DNA of 64,000 nucleotides from NCBI GenBank assembly GCA_037013685.1, contig CM072891.1:434001-498000 (forward strand), in the 5' to 3' direction. Below, one piece after another: positions 1 through 11,300 of this stretch. The DNA comes from Acridotheres tristis. Taxonomy: Eukaryota; Chordata; Aves; Passeriformes; Sturnidae. Positions within the stretch are counted from its first letter, which is position 1, and the number at the start of each line of letters is the position of its first letter. The notes beneath the pieces were generated by a model that worked only from the letters and a program-made list of their open reading frames with translations, ran no database searches and was not told where the DNA came from. A program made the position numbers and the translations under genes.

Positions 1-369
1 CATCAAGGTAAAGAAAAAAAAATAAGTTGACAGCTTCCTTTTAATTTTTTACAGATAATAGTTTCTAAATTGCTTATTTCCAGAAGGACCTTAATCCTAA
101 TGAGACAGATTTTTCCTACCAAATCCGAATAATTTTGGATAATATAAGGAAGAAGATGGAAAAACTCAGAATGACAAGGAATTTAATTTTAACTTCAGCT
201 GAAGACTTGCTTGTGTAGTTATAGCTAGGTTATCCTATTGGCCAATTTGTCTGGGTTGCAGTTCATTGCATGAAGGACTACAAAATAGTACTCTGATGAT
301 GACCACTTTGATGTTTTCGTGCTGGAAGACATACAGGTTTTATACAACTGGCGTTTTGGTTGTTTCCAG
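1..369 (+). other. HECTD1: HECTD1 intron (3' part)
   Basis: This is intron before the first coding exon in the window. A 44-codon open stretch after a cag at 81-83 does not correspond to the HECTD1 sequence expected here. Confidence 0.6.
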
Positions 370-571
370 AGCAATCGTATGGCTGCAGAACAGACGTGAA
401 GCCACTGTTGAACGGACAAGGACCACGAGCACAGTGCGACGTGATGATCCAGGAGAATTCAGAGTTGGACGCCTCAAACATGAAAGAGTGAAAGTTCCGC
501 GAGGTGAATCCTTGATGGAATGGGCAGAAAATGTCATGCAGATTCATGCAGACAGAAAATCTGTTCTAGAG
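370..571 (+). CDS. HECTD1: HECTD1 exon, linker entering the HECT domain
   Basis: The acceptor is tgtttccag and the donor is GAG|gtaaag. The first base completes a split Arg codon, followed by [17 protein letters not shown] and ending ADRKSVLE. The segment is highly basic and leads into the HECT N-lobe. The exon expected just before it (ending ...FGAS) is not seen between 1 and 369. Confidence 0.95.
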
Positions 572-3500
572 GTAAAGCATATCTGCCTAGCAGAGCGAGG
601 TTAGATAGCTATTTCTAATGTACTGGACAGGATATTGAATATCCTGTTCCATAACCAATGCTGAACATTGCACTAGAATTTTCTTTTACTATTAACTTTC
701 CTTATGCTTTTCTAGGTTGAGTTTTTAGGGGAGGAAGGAACAGGCCTGGGTCCTACCTTGGAATTTTATGCGTTGGTGGCAGCAGAATTTCAGAGGACAG
801 ATTTGGGAGCTTGGCTTTGTGATGATGATTTTCCAGATGATGAGTCCCGTCAGGTACATTTTAATTTATATTTTAAACTGAATGCTTGTGTAAAAAAAAA
901 TGAAAAGCAAGCTAGACATTCAGGAAGGAAGGACACATATTCATACAGCAGCTAGTCATCATGGTCAAGAATGACTGCTCTGGTCCACAGCTTGTATTTC
1001 TAATTCTTCTCTTTTTGAGAGAGCAGTGGAGTATAAGAATTTAGACAGTGCAGATATCTAATTAAATCCACCTTTAACCACATCTGCTTTTTTTTGTCTG
1101 TCTCTTAAATCAGGTTGATATTGGTGGTGGATTGAAACCGCCTGGCTACTATGTACAGAGATCATGTGGACTGTTTACAGCACCATTCCCACAAGATAGT
1201 GATGAACTTGAAAGAATAACCAAACTCTTTCATTTCCTTGGAATTTTCTTGGCTAAATGCATTCAGGACAATAGACTTGTGGATTTACCCATTTCTAAGC
1301 CTTTTTTTAAACTCATGTGTATGGGGGACATTAAAAGTAACATGAGTAAGTTAATATATGAATCACGGGGTGACAGAGACTTGCACTGTACTGAAAGTCA
1401 GTCAGAGGCTTCTACAGAAGAAGGACATGATTCCTTGTCAGTAGGAAGTCTGGAAGAAGACTCCAAATCTGAATTTATTCTTGATCCACCAAAACCTAAG
1501 CCTCCTGCCTGGTTTAATGGAATTCTGACGTGGGAAGACTTTGAATTAGTAAACCCACATAGAGCTAGGTTTCTAAAAGAAATTAAGGACCTTGCAATTA
1601 AAAGACGTCAAATTTTAAGCAACAAAAATCTGTCAGAAGATGAAAAGAACACAAAACTGCAGGAATTAATGCTGAAGAATCCATCAGGTTCAGGACCTCC
1701 TCTTAGCATAGAGGATTTGGGGTAAGTTTTCATATTTATTCATAGGTAGGCAAAGAGTGTTGTGTTAGTGACAGAAGCCAACACATAATTACAAATGAAA
1801 ATTTCTTAGTTTTAAATAGCATCATTGCGAGGGGGAATCCATAGAGATGCAGCCATATTCTTTTTCCTTGGTTTGAGGATTTTCTCTTCTCACTTGGTCA
1901 GTTTCCTAATTTAAATGTGGCTGTGCTGCGGTAGTGGATGATTCTGGAAACACATACACTTGTAAACACAAATACTTGTAAAATCACAGCTTCCAAAAAG
2001 GATGATTCAGTAATTTCTTTGCAATGATAAGTTGAAATGTATCAAGTATTTTGGAGAGCTTTTAAAGAGGACAGATTGACATTTCAGATTGTGTTCCTAG
2101 TACAGTGTTTGAATCCAAGAGAATGTGTTGAATTTTAGTAACTGTAAAAGACAAAGTACTCATACCTATGTAAACCCATGACAGGATGTCATCCTCCCTA
2201 GTTTTAAATATTGCCTTTGAAACAATAGTTTTTCTACCATTAATATTATGGGTTATTTGTTATAATCATAGTGTGCCACAAAAATTGTGTAGTGTCAGAG
2301 TTTGGTAATTACTTACAGCCTTGGAATCATAGACTGTCCTGAGCTGAAAGGAACCCCCAAGGAACAACCTGCACAGTGCCATCCCCAAGAGTCACACCCT
2401 GTGCCTGGGAGCATTTTCCAAACACCTCTTGAGCTCTGCCACGCTGGTGCTGTGACCACTGCCCTGGGGAGCCTTTTCCAGTGCCCAAGCACCCTCTGGG
2501 GGAAGAAGCTTTTCCTAATATCCAACCTAAACCTCCCCTGACAGAGCTTCAGGGCATTCCCTCATGTCCTGTCACTGTCACCCCAGACAAGAGATCAGTG
2601 CCTGCTCCTCCTCTTCCTCTCATGAGGAAGCTGTAACTGCAAGGAGGTCTCCCCTCAGTCGTCTCCACTCCAGACTGAACTTGTATGGCTTCCTCTCTAG
2701 GCCCTTCCCCATCTTTGTAGTCCTTCTGTCAGTGATGTGTAATAGCTTTATATCCTCAGAGGGCTTGTGGGATTTAGCCTGGGTTGTTATGGAGAGAAAG
2801 CAAGCAGCACTATTGAAAGGCCTAAATGCCTAATAGGTTGAGTGACTCTGTAATTGTTATTGTTGGAATTTAATGGAAATTATTTTTCTGAATTTGTGAA
2901 CTAAATTAAATGGTTTGAGTAGTTTTGAAGCTGATAGCTTAAAGATACCAAATTTCTAAAATTTTCAGTGGTTATCAAATCCAAATAAATAGAGTGAGAA
3001 TATGTATTTGCATACTATATGTTTGAAACACATTATATGTGTAGTCCATTACTGTTTGTAGTTCTGTGCTTTTGTATGTACATGAACAGTGGTTCAAAGT
3101 GATGCACTCACAATGGTTTGAAATCCAGTAAGGTTCTTTTGGGTGTAACAGGTTGTAAATCTGATGTGTTTGCAAAAGCAGTAGCAGACTTGTTTTCAAT
3201 TATTAACTATTTGTTTTCAATTATTAATTATTCACCTATTAACTATCAATTATTAACTTTGTGTTTTGAAGTTTAAATTTTCAGTTTTGCCCTTCATCCA
3301 AAGTATATGGGTTTACAGCTGTGGATCTCAAACCAGGTGGTGAAGATGAGGTAAGTAAATAACCTACCTTACAGTTTAACCAGCAGTTAAATTTTTATTG
3401 TCTCAACAATAACTTTAAGAATTACAGTATTAAAGTTATTGTTGAGACACTTCATTAGAGTATTTATCTACTGTCTTTGCAGACTGTAACAATGGATAAT

Positions 3501-5575
3501 GCAGAGGAGTACGTAGATCTCATGTTTGACTTCTGCATGCATACTGGTATACAGAAACAAATGGAGGCCTTCAGAGGTAATTGTAAATATAACAACATAT
3601 ATGAAGTTAGGTGGAATAATGGGTATTTAGGGCATGCTGGTTTAAAGTGGTGGCATAGAATGTCTTTCAGAAATAAATTTTTTACTTAAGAATGCAATAG
3701 GTAAGATCCTAATTTCAGAATACCTTTGCATTAGTTACACTGTTTTTAGTTGTGAAGATGTTCCATTTAATTTAATTAAGAAACTATTGATTGATTGATT
3801 TGACTAAAATACGACTTAAATGCTGACATTATTTTATAAACATTATTTGGATTCATGTTTATAACTATATCTTGTGTAAATTAAAGATGGCTTCAATAGA
3901 GTCTTTCCAATGGAGAAGCTGAGTTCCTTCAGCCACGAAGAGGTTCAGATGATTCTTTGTGGAAATCAATCACCTTCTTGGGCAGCTGAGGATATCATCA
4001 ATTACACTGAACCCAAACTGGGATATACAAGAGATAGGTACTTTTATTCTGAGTGATTTTAAAATAGTAGCTAAAAGAAAATGTGATGTGATAGAATGTC
4101 TAGAATGTTCATTAGATGAAGATGCCAAATTGGATGAAGTTGATGGTAACTGAAGAGCAGGTGATTGTCTAAAATTGGATGAGAATAACCATGTGTTACA
4201 ACAGATATGTTAGAAGGTACTTGGTAGTTTTGTGATGAGAGAAGATAAAAAAAATTACTCAAATGCAGGTAACTAGTGAAAACGTAATGGCAGCTAATAC
4301 AGATTACTAAAAATAGATTTGAGAGTTTTTATTTTCATGTTTGATAGTAGTTATAATTTCTTTCTGGCTGTGTACAGTTGTTACTTTACCCATATTTCTT
4401 ACTCCTTTCTCTTGAGGTGTAGTTAAAAAAGAAAGTGTACTATGCAAGGGACAAATATACTTACTGGTGGTTGGCTGTCAGCAGGTAGTCTTGATGTTTT
4501 CAGGTCTGTTGGGTTTGGGATTTGGTTTTGCTGCTTGTCATGTTTGGTGGCAATAACATACAAATTACTTCTGGAACTGAATTAGAATAAGCCTGCTGAA
4601 ATGTTTGAGTTCTACTTCTCTACTCAGTCACATGCATTCAAATGCAAGATACCCAAATAACACCCCAAGATTAAGTATGTACCTGCATCTTTTTGTGTAA
4701 TACTCTGCAAGGAGAGTAAAGACTATTGTTTTGGATTTAAGGATGTTTTATTCTTAATACTCAACAGGTTCTAGAATCTTAAACTGTCTGCTGAACCCTG
4801 ACTAAAGATTGTAATTCTACTGTGTCAAATTAAGAGAAATTTTAAAAACCTCCATACTCTTGTGGTGTTATCAGAACTAATTCTTTTACTTTATTTTAAG
4901 CCCTGGATTCCTTCGATTTGTGAGAGTCTTGTGTGGTATGTCTTCGGATGAGAGGAAGGCTTTTCTGCAGTTCACCACTGGTTGTTCGACACTCCCCCCA
5001 GGAGGGCTGGCAAACCTCCACCCCCGGCTCACTGTCGTGCGCAAGGTACCCCAGGCACCCTTTGATGCAGTGCTTTGGCTTGGCAATGCAAGAGTTTCTA
5101 CATCAACAACAATGGTTTTTATTTTTGTTTGTTAGTTTATGGTACTACACTAAGGTTTCGATACTAACCTCTGGTTTCAGTTCTGCTCTCTGATACCATA
5201 TATATATATAGATCTCATATATTTTCATATATAATTCTTATATTTAAATATTAAAGTTTTAATGTACATATAAAGCAAGTATATTTATAAATTGGCCTGT
5301 AGCTTTGCTGATGCTGTTGTTTCTTGACAACTGATGTTGGGTATGCAGCAAGTGCCATGAATGAGAGGACTTCACAAGTTGTAACTTCCATACTGAATGC
5401 TGTGAACAACTGCAGTAAAATTCTTGTTTTTCCTCAGGTTGATGCTACAGATGCAAGTTATCCATCTGTGAATACATGTGTGCATTACCTAAAGTTGCCT
5501 GAGTATTCTTCCGAGGAGATTATGAGGGAGCGTCTGCTAGCTGCTACCATGGAGAAAGGCTTCCACCTCAACTGA
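370..5575 (+). CDS. HECTD1: HECTD1, C-terminal HECT E3 ubiquitin ligase part (partial, 8 coding exons)
   Basis: This is the 3' part of HECTD1, a HECT-class E3 that takes ubiquitin from an E2 onto its own cysteine and then onto substrates. Coding exons: 370-571, 716-853, 1114-1721, 3272-3350, 3483-3576, 3887-4037, 4901-5045 and 5438-5575. All junctions are AG/GT and every phase joins without a stop, giving 517 residues after a split first codon. The product matches remembered vertebrate HECTD1 almost throughout ([57 protein letters not shown]). The catalytic cysteine sits in [15 protein letters not shown] (TGT at 5477-5479). The C-terminus is GFHLN, with the phenylalanine at -4 that is typical of HECT enzymes. 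Human HECTD1 has about 2610 residues, so about four fifths of the protein, with the ankyrin, SUN and MIB regions, lies off the left edge. The next upstream exon is not in the window. Confidence 0.97.
716..853 (+). CDS. HECTD1: HECTD1 exon, start of HECT N-lobe
   Basis: Acceptor cttttctag, donor CAG|gtacat, 46 codons in phase 0. It encodes [18 protein letters not shown], the GxGxGPTxEFY signature of the HECT N-lobe, and ends PDDESRQ. Confidence 0.96.
1114..1721 (+). CDS. HECTD1: HECTD1 large exon, HECT N-lobe
   Basis: A 608-nt exon with acceptor cttaaatcag and donor GG|gtaagt. It encodes [20 protein letters not shown], then the N-lobe helices ([20 protein letters not shown]), an acidic Ser/Glu-rich insert (about residues 85-125 of the exon, [20 protein letters not shown]) and ends SIEDLG. 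The acidic insert is characteristic of HECTD1 and absent from shorter HECT ligases. Confidence 0.97.
1722..3271 (+). other. HECTD1: HECTD1 intron carrying a CR1 fragment
   Basis: This intron contains a reverse-oriented CR1 3' piece at about 2324-2757. Otherwise it is AT-rich, with short repeated CAATTATTAACTA units around 3196-3256. I see nothing else in it. Confidence 0.7.
2324..2757 (-). mobile_element. CR1 LINE, 3' fragment
   Basis: Read on the plus strand it begins GGAATCATAGACTGTCC, the reverse of the ATTCTATGATTC-type CR1 3' end. It continues with the C-rich CR1 3' region (GTGACCACTGCCCTGGGGAG; AGGTCTCCCCTCAGTC; AATAGCTTTATATCC). It is 5'-truncated and noncoding. It shares many long matching blocks with the copy at 27.25-27.65 kb, in the same orientation. 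Confidence 0.88.
3272..3350 (+). CDS. HECTD1: HECTD1 exon
   Basis: The acceptor is tgttttgaag at 3271, not the tempting ttttcag 14 bases downstream. Only the upstream site keeps LNFQFCPSS and the reading frame. The donor is GAG|gtaagt. It encodes [20 protein letters not shown] and ends GGEDE. Confidence 0.93.
3399..3449. repeat. Perfect 20-bp inverted repeat with 11-nt loop
   Basis: Bases 3399-3418 (TGTCTCAACAATAACTTTAA) and 3430-3449 are exact reverse complements, separated by 11 nt. The hairpin lies in the HECTD1 intron 34 bases before the exon at 3483. It could be a small MITE remnant or a structured intronic RNA. Confidence 0.9.
3483..3576 (+). CDS. HECTD1: HECTD1 exon
   Basis: Acceptor gtctttgcag, donor AG|gtaatt. 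It encodes [20 protein letters not shown] and ends QMEAFR. Frame and family match are clear. Confidence 0.95.
3887..4037 (+). CDS. HECTD1: HECTD1 exon, E2-binding side of N-lobe
   Basis: The acceptor, gtaaattaaag, has a poor pyrimidine tract; the donor is AG|gtactt. It encodes [20 protein letters not shown] and ends [12 protein letters not shown], joining in frame with both neighbours. Confidence 0.94.
4038..4900 (+). other. HECTD1: HECTD1 intron
   Basis: AT-rich intron. I see no repeat family, RNA gene or coding stretch. Confidence 0.7.
4901..5045 (+). CDS. HECTD1: HECTD1 exon, N-lobe/C-lobe hinge
   Basis: Acceptor ttattttaag, donor AAG|gtaccc. It encodes [20 protein letters not shown], then [16 protein letters not shown] and [10 protein letters not shown]. 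The FxTGxxxLPxGG block is the conserved segment just before the HECT C-lobe. Confidence 0.96.
5438..5575 (+). CDS. HECTD1: HECTD1 last exon, catalytic C-lobe and stop
   Basis: Acceptor gtttttcctcag. It encodes [20 protein letters not shown]. The Cys codon at 5477-5479 is the ubiquitin-accepting residue. The exon ends KGFHLN with TGA at 5573-5575. Confidence 0.97.
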   Translation, partial: VDATDASYPSVNTCVHYLKLPEYSSEEIMRERLLAATMEKGFHLN

Positions 5576-6660
5576 GCCGCTGAGCGCAGCCTGGGACGTG
5601 GAAGTGTTTTTGATACTAGCGAAGCCTCTTGTGTTTGTGTGCAAAAAATACGATCTCCACGCTGTGCTCTGATGAGACTTGCCTTTTTTTCACCTGTGAG
5701 GCTTTAGGAAAATGTGGAATGTTTGTTAGCTGCTAATGACAAAAATAAATCCTTGTAACTACACAGCCAGCAAGAAATTGGCACAGAACACTGTGTGATG
5801 CTTCAAGGGCTTGCACAACTGGAAATTAAGGTGTTTCTGTTTGACTGTTCCAAAGAACAGATCATCAGATTTTCAGTGTTCACTGATACAAATTTCTAAC
5901 AGTGTATTGTGTAAAGTTTGTCTTTTAATACCCTGTACACTACGGTTGCCATCACTGATCCCTGTTTTGCTGGCTTTAAGCTAACTGGTCAGAAACTTGC
6001 TTCCTTTAAAATTTAGACTTAATGGGCATCTCCAGCCTTTTCTTTTTTAATGGTGCCTGCACTATTGGAGTATTTTAGTGGGTTTTTGCGTATAATCATG
6101 CACAACCATTTTTTTTCTTCTTTTTCTTTCAAGTGGGAATATATTTTGATTTCTCAAATGCCCTGCTATAAAGATCAAATCCTTAAGTGTGTTTGTGCAG
6201 CTCAACAATAAAGCTATTAAAAAACACTGGTTCCTAGTGCAAGGCACACTTAAAGCAAGTTTTACTTTCAGTTGTATTTTCTTTGTATATTATAAACATT
6301 TATTTAACTTGTTGCAGTTTGAAGTTTAAAAAAAAAGCACCCAATGTGTAAGCTCAAAAGTAATCATTAAAATGTTTGCAACATATAAAAATGTCTCTTC
6401 TGAATACTTCATTAGTACTTACTAAATGTCTGTACATGTTCTGAACAATGTGCCATGCTTTTTTAAATGTTTCGAAGAACTACATAAGAGAACTACTGAT
6501 CTCACAAATTCATCTCTTGTGTTCAAATCTTTTCAGAGTAAATGGAACTTCTTAAGAATGCATCTGGCAGTGATAACCTGCATGTGGCAGGTTTTGGTGC
6601 TCTTCAGTGAGCCCATGTGACCTGAGACTATAGTTCTTCATTACACTGGAATAAAATCTG
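5576..6660 (+). other. HECTD1: HECTD1 3' UTR with several poly(A) signals
   Basis: This is noncoding sequence after the HECTD1 stop. AATAAA hexamers lie at 5744-5749, 6207-6212 and 6650-6655. The 6207 site has an A-rich stretch right after it and is a good candidate main end; the 6650 site would give about a 1.1-kb UTR. Which is used cannot be told from sequence alone. Confidence 0.6.
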
Positions 6661-8244
6661 GGTCAGATGATACAGCTGATTCAGCTTTACTTGAGGTGGA
6701 CTGGCTGTCTTGGTGTCAGCACGTGATATTTATTGAAAAATAGGGGCTTACAGTAAGATAAAGCAAGATGACACTATGGTTTTAAAGATTTTAAAGTAGT
6801 TGATACCAGAAAAAAAAAAGACTATTGTATGTAGTAAGTTTTGCTTTGTGCCAGTTTTGTTTGGTAACAACCTTTTCTCAGACCACTGCTGAGAGGGGCT
6901 TGCCAAAAGACTCTGCCTTGCACATACACATCAGGTTGGCGCCAGATTTCTCATCATGGCATTGTTTGTAGGACTTTATAGCATTGTTTTTTAGATTTTC
7001 CCTAATGCAGAATTGGAGAGCAATATCCACCATCCTGTCCATTCCTGTGCCTGTCATTCTTCAGACAAACACTTCTGTCCAGATTTATGCAACTCTGCTC
7101 TGGTCTGAACATCATGTTGTTTTGATAAATGTGTTACTGTGTCAAAGCCCTGTGGATTATTCTCACACACAACACTCTTTGCTCCTTAGACCCTGGTTTC
7201 TGCGTGGTATTTATGTGACCAGTATGTGTTTTCACACAGAATATGTTTATTCAGTATCAGGTTATATGCAGGGTTGGATGGAGGTTAAGAAGAACGAGGC
7301 AGTAAGATAACAGAAGATAACAGTTGTAGAAAGGTAAGTGGAAGTAAGCTGAGATTGCCAACTGTCCCCTGACTTGCAGAGTAGTGTGCAGTGTGAATCG
7401 ACATGCTGGATGCTTGGGAATGCAACTTAGCATAGCTACTGCTTCCTGCTCAAAAAGGGAGATTTCATTTGGTACCTACCTGATCCTGAGAACTTGCATA
7501 TCTTTTATTAAACATCTTCTGTAAGAGTTTTAATCTTGATGCATAGATAGCATACACAAGAGGAAAAAAAATACGCTGGTGTGCCAACATGGGAAAATTT
7601 TGTGTAATTTATGAAGCCAAAATGACAAAAGAGCATTAAACTTCTGATTTTAATTATCTTTTATTAATATTATAATATTTAAGTGCTAAATAATTCCAGT
7701 TACAACTTGCAAAGTATGCAAAAATATTTAATACATCAGTACTTTTCGTGTCCGTGACTTGCATGTCAAAGGGAGGGAAGCCAGCTTTTTGATGAAGGCT
7801 GAATATATCTTAGAAATGGGCATAGAAATCACAGAACCATTATTAACAGTAAATTTATGTGAAAATAAATCAAGGGAAGGACTGAAACTCAGTTTGAGTT
7901 TGTATTTTTTTGGTTTTTGTCTTCTAGGTCTGGCATGATACTACAGAATTCAAAGTGATACCTAATCAGTCATGGTAAGTTTCCATTTCTTCATCCTCAA
8001 ATGTTTTAAAATTATTGACCATTCTGGGAAGATTCTGCTGGGTCAGTGAAGCAGCATCTGAATGCATCCACATGTTTAGCTGTATGTTTCCCATTGGGTA
8101 CACAGTGTAAGAGAAATGGAAAATATTTTCCAGCTAATTTGAGTGTTGTATGAGTCAGTCTTGCAACAGCAGAAAACTGCTATAGGCACATTCCTGATGC
8201 TTTTGCCATCTTTTGTAAAACACCTTAGTCATGCTTGCATCTTC
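6661..8244. other. HECTD1-AP4S1 tail-to-tail interval, including AP4S1 3' UTR
   Basis: The two genes converge here. On the minus strand the first AATAAA past the AP4S1 stop is at 7660-7665 (TTTATT on plus), with another at 7504-7509, suggesting a 3' UTR of roughly 0.6-0.75 kb. A plus-strand exon-like block at 7928-7974 is described under findings. I recognise no other gene or repeat. Confidence 0.5.
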
Positions 8245-8373
8245 TTAGCCTTCTGCTACTTTGTCAAGCACAAACAGAGGGGCAAGAATTCTGTTCCGGT
8301 TTGTTTCCACGATGCAACCATTCAGCACCATTTCATCCAAAATGATGTGCACTCTGTCCAAATTGAACATGAT
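8245..8373 (-). CDS. AP4S1: AP4S1 last coding exon, shifted acceptor
   Basis: The exon encodes [20 protein letters not shown], then [16 protein letters not shown] and DKVAEG, with TAA at 8247-8245. The acceptor is TTTCTAG just before ATC. The codon right before ATC in the same frame is TAG, so no longer in-frame exon is possible. Human starts this exon with SELD, which is lost here. The intron before it is 11.75 kb. Confidence 0.85.
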   Translation of the reverse strand: MMFNLDRVHIILDEMVLNGCIVETNRNRILAPLFVLDKVAEG

Positions 8374-11300
8374 CTAGAAATGTCTCAAGTTAAGTATATT
8401 TTGAATAATGTGAAGATAATTCAGAAAAAATCTCTTAGGCGTCTAAGTCTTTAATAAAAATTTACAGAAATAGGTATTTCTTAATTTATTCTAGTTTATT
8501 TACCGTTATGTTACTAAAGCTAAGGAAACAGTTCAACTGACACTTTTTCCTGATCACAGAGTGGTCAGAAGTAGAGAAGTTGAAGCCCCAGCAGTATCCT
8601 GTCCTGGAATATAGCAGTAGTACATAGTGGCAAAAGCCAGGTAAACTTATGCTTAGATATGGGTGGTTAATTTTACTGTCTGCCTGAGTACCATGTATTG
8701 TCTGGATATGAAATGTTATCAAGGTATCACAACCTTCTATGTGAAGATGCAAAAATTCTGCATTCTTCAAAGAAAAGTAATTACCAAGTTCTTAAACACT
8801 AGATTCTCAGAATTTCCTTGCCCTGAATTACTAACAATATTTGATCTGCTTGGAAATAGTTTAACAGGAGTATGCTGATACGTGAAGTTGAGTTATTGAT
8901 CTAGCAGTAAATCTCACAAAGAAAAGCAAAAATAAAGAAATGGTTCATATTTTAAATACTTTCTAAAATATATTTATAATCTCTAATATTCACCCAAAGG
9001 AAAATAAACTGGAGCAATACTAATTTGTACAGTTGTGATACATGAAATTTGTCCATAAATGAATAAGCACATCTGTTTTTCCTTAACTTTATCTAACAGT
9101 ATCTGTCTCAAAAAAACTGATGACAGACCCTCCAGGGGTATGAGGTCCTGGGCATTCATGACACGAGTGGACACATGCAGACATGAGTGTCCAGCACATC
9201 CACTGAACAACTGCCAAGGGTTATGCTGGGAAAAGAGACTCAGATGTTGCCATGTATCAGCAGAACCTGAAATGGAAACGGGCACAGCAAAGCAGCCTGC
9301 TGGGTGCATCTGTTATGCCTCACTGGCATACATACACAGAGCATGAATAACCCTTTATCTGCCTTACTCTCCACCTGCTGCTGCCCTTTACATGTGCTCT
9401 ATGCGGAGCACAACAGATCTGCATTGCCTTCATTCTGTACCTTCTAAATCTTGCCCATGTATTGAGGACTGCTGCAGTGGAGCTAGCAGGAATTTGTACA
9501 GTAACTGCTAAATACATCTCTCAATACTTTTCCCCCAGTTTGATGAGTCTCATGAGTGCCTTCTCTCCCACTATTCTATTTATGACACCATGTATTGAAC
9601 TCGGGAAGACAGCCTGGCTTTGTTCTAGTCTTTGTATTTATGTTAGTGGACTTCCCTGCTAATCAGTGGAGTTGCAATAATCAGATTTTTGAAGGCATCA
9701 AGAGTTTCCTCTGCTCAGTGTGATAAATACCAGTCTTATTTTTTGAACACGACTCAGGCATTGAAGACTGCTCTGTCTCCTGACTGCCACTGGATTTGAC
9801 TTTGGCAGTCAGCCATACTGCTTTGCCAAAGAGCTGGAGCAGTGTGAGTACTGAACTGCAAATGGCAACAGCTCAGGAGTCAGGTATCTATGTATTTGTT
9901 CCTCCTTGCTGTGACTGTTCTGGGCTGAATTTGGTGCTACTGTGTATTTGTGCAGAAGGGGAAGCAATTGTACCACTGTTCCAGCAGAAGTGTTCTGCCT
10001 GACCAAGAGCACAGCATGTCTAGGTATGTGCAGTAGCACAATTCAGGGCCCCAGATAACTTTTCTACTAGTTACTGCGAGGTGAGAAACTATACATGTCG
10101 ACAGGGTCTTGAGGATGGCCATGGTTCCTCATACAATTTGCTGACCTAAACTTAACTACCTAATTTAATTCTAAATTATTTTTTAAATACCAGGCTTCTT
10201 CCTGAATCTGACCATAGACCTGCATTGTTTCTAAAAACTGGACTTGTGCCTTTTGATACTGAGGAGTAGTGCTGTCCTTACAACTTCAAACAGTCACCAT
10301 TGCTGTGCTACCAGGGACAAAGGTGGTAGCTTTACTTGGCTTGGCAGTTTAAAGATGGAAGACAAATTTCTTGCTGTGATAAACTTATTGAGTAAATCAG
10401 CCTTTATAGAAATACTTTAAGAAGTTAGGATTTCTTTATTACAGTAATGTAAGAATTTTTAGAAAGACAGCTGTTTTGCTGCTTAGTTCACCTCTGGCAC
10501 TGCTCTGCACTGGGCTACAGGATCTGTTAAGGAAATCAGATAACATTCCATTCAGGTTTCAACAAGTGAGAAAGCCAACTCCTCCTGGTTTGTAATTTTT
10601 ACACTCTACTACTGATTTACACTGCCCCAGTTCCCATGGCAGAGTCCAGACCTTCCTCTTCCTCTAACAGTTCCAAAAATCTAAAACCCAGACGACTTAA
10701 TCAACCAGGACCAGTGACGATGCAGCAACCTGCCATTCCCATCTTATTTTTCTGCATCATCCTGTTTAAGAAAACTTTTAAATCATATCTAGCACTGTTT
10801 TTTGCCCTGCTGTATTTCCAGAAGAGCCAATACCATGTAAAAGGAAAACTACCCATGTCAGTAAGAATCTTGGAGCTATTCCACTCAGACCCAGTGTAGT
10901 TCAGTGAGATGTCAATTTCCCTGCAGGCCATTCTAGGTTATTTCCAAATGGTCTTACTCCACTGCAGAGAAGTGGTATGACTTCTGCCCATCTCTAATGT
11001 GGTAATCTCACAGTCATCATTCCAGAAGCAGTAATTTAATCTACAGTTTGAATGGGGATACTAATACCATTTTGGAAAGATCTTACAACTTGATTTTGGA
11101 AGGTCCCAAAGCATTCTTTAACCTCTACCCTCAACCTAACATCCCACCTCCCTTTACCACACTGTTCTTGGCAAACAATTGGATTGTACCGGGAGCAACC
11201 CTGGTTCTTTTCCCCTTCCTGTATGTTTCACCTATGCTTTATGGTTACATCTTGCCCAAACCAGCTCAGCCATTCATGTCTGAATGCCCTGCCCAGGGAG

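Noticed and set aside
84..217. 44-codon open stretch after a cag at 81-83 (begins KDLNPNETDFSYQ) as an extra HECTD1 exon
   Set aside because: The HECTD1 segment that should precede the exon at 370 ends ...FGAS and is different. There is no good donor at the end and the frame runs into TAG.
3286..3290. ttttcag as acceptor of the HECTD1 exon ending at 3350
   Set aside because: It breaks the reading frame and loses LNFQ; the tgttttgaag site 14 bases upstream keeps both.
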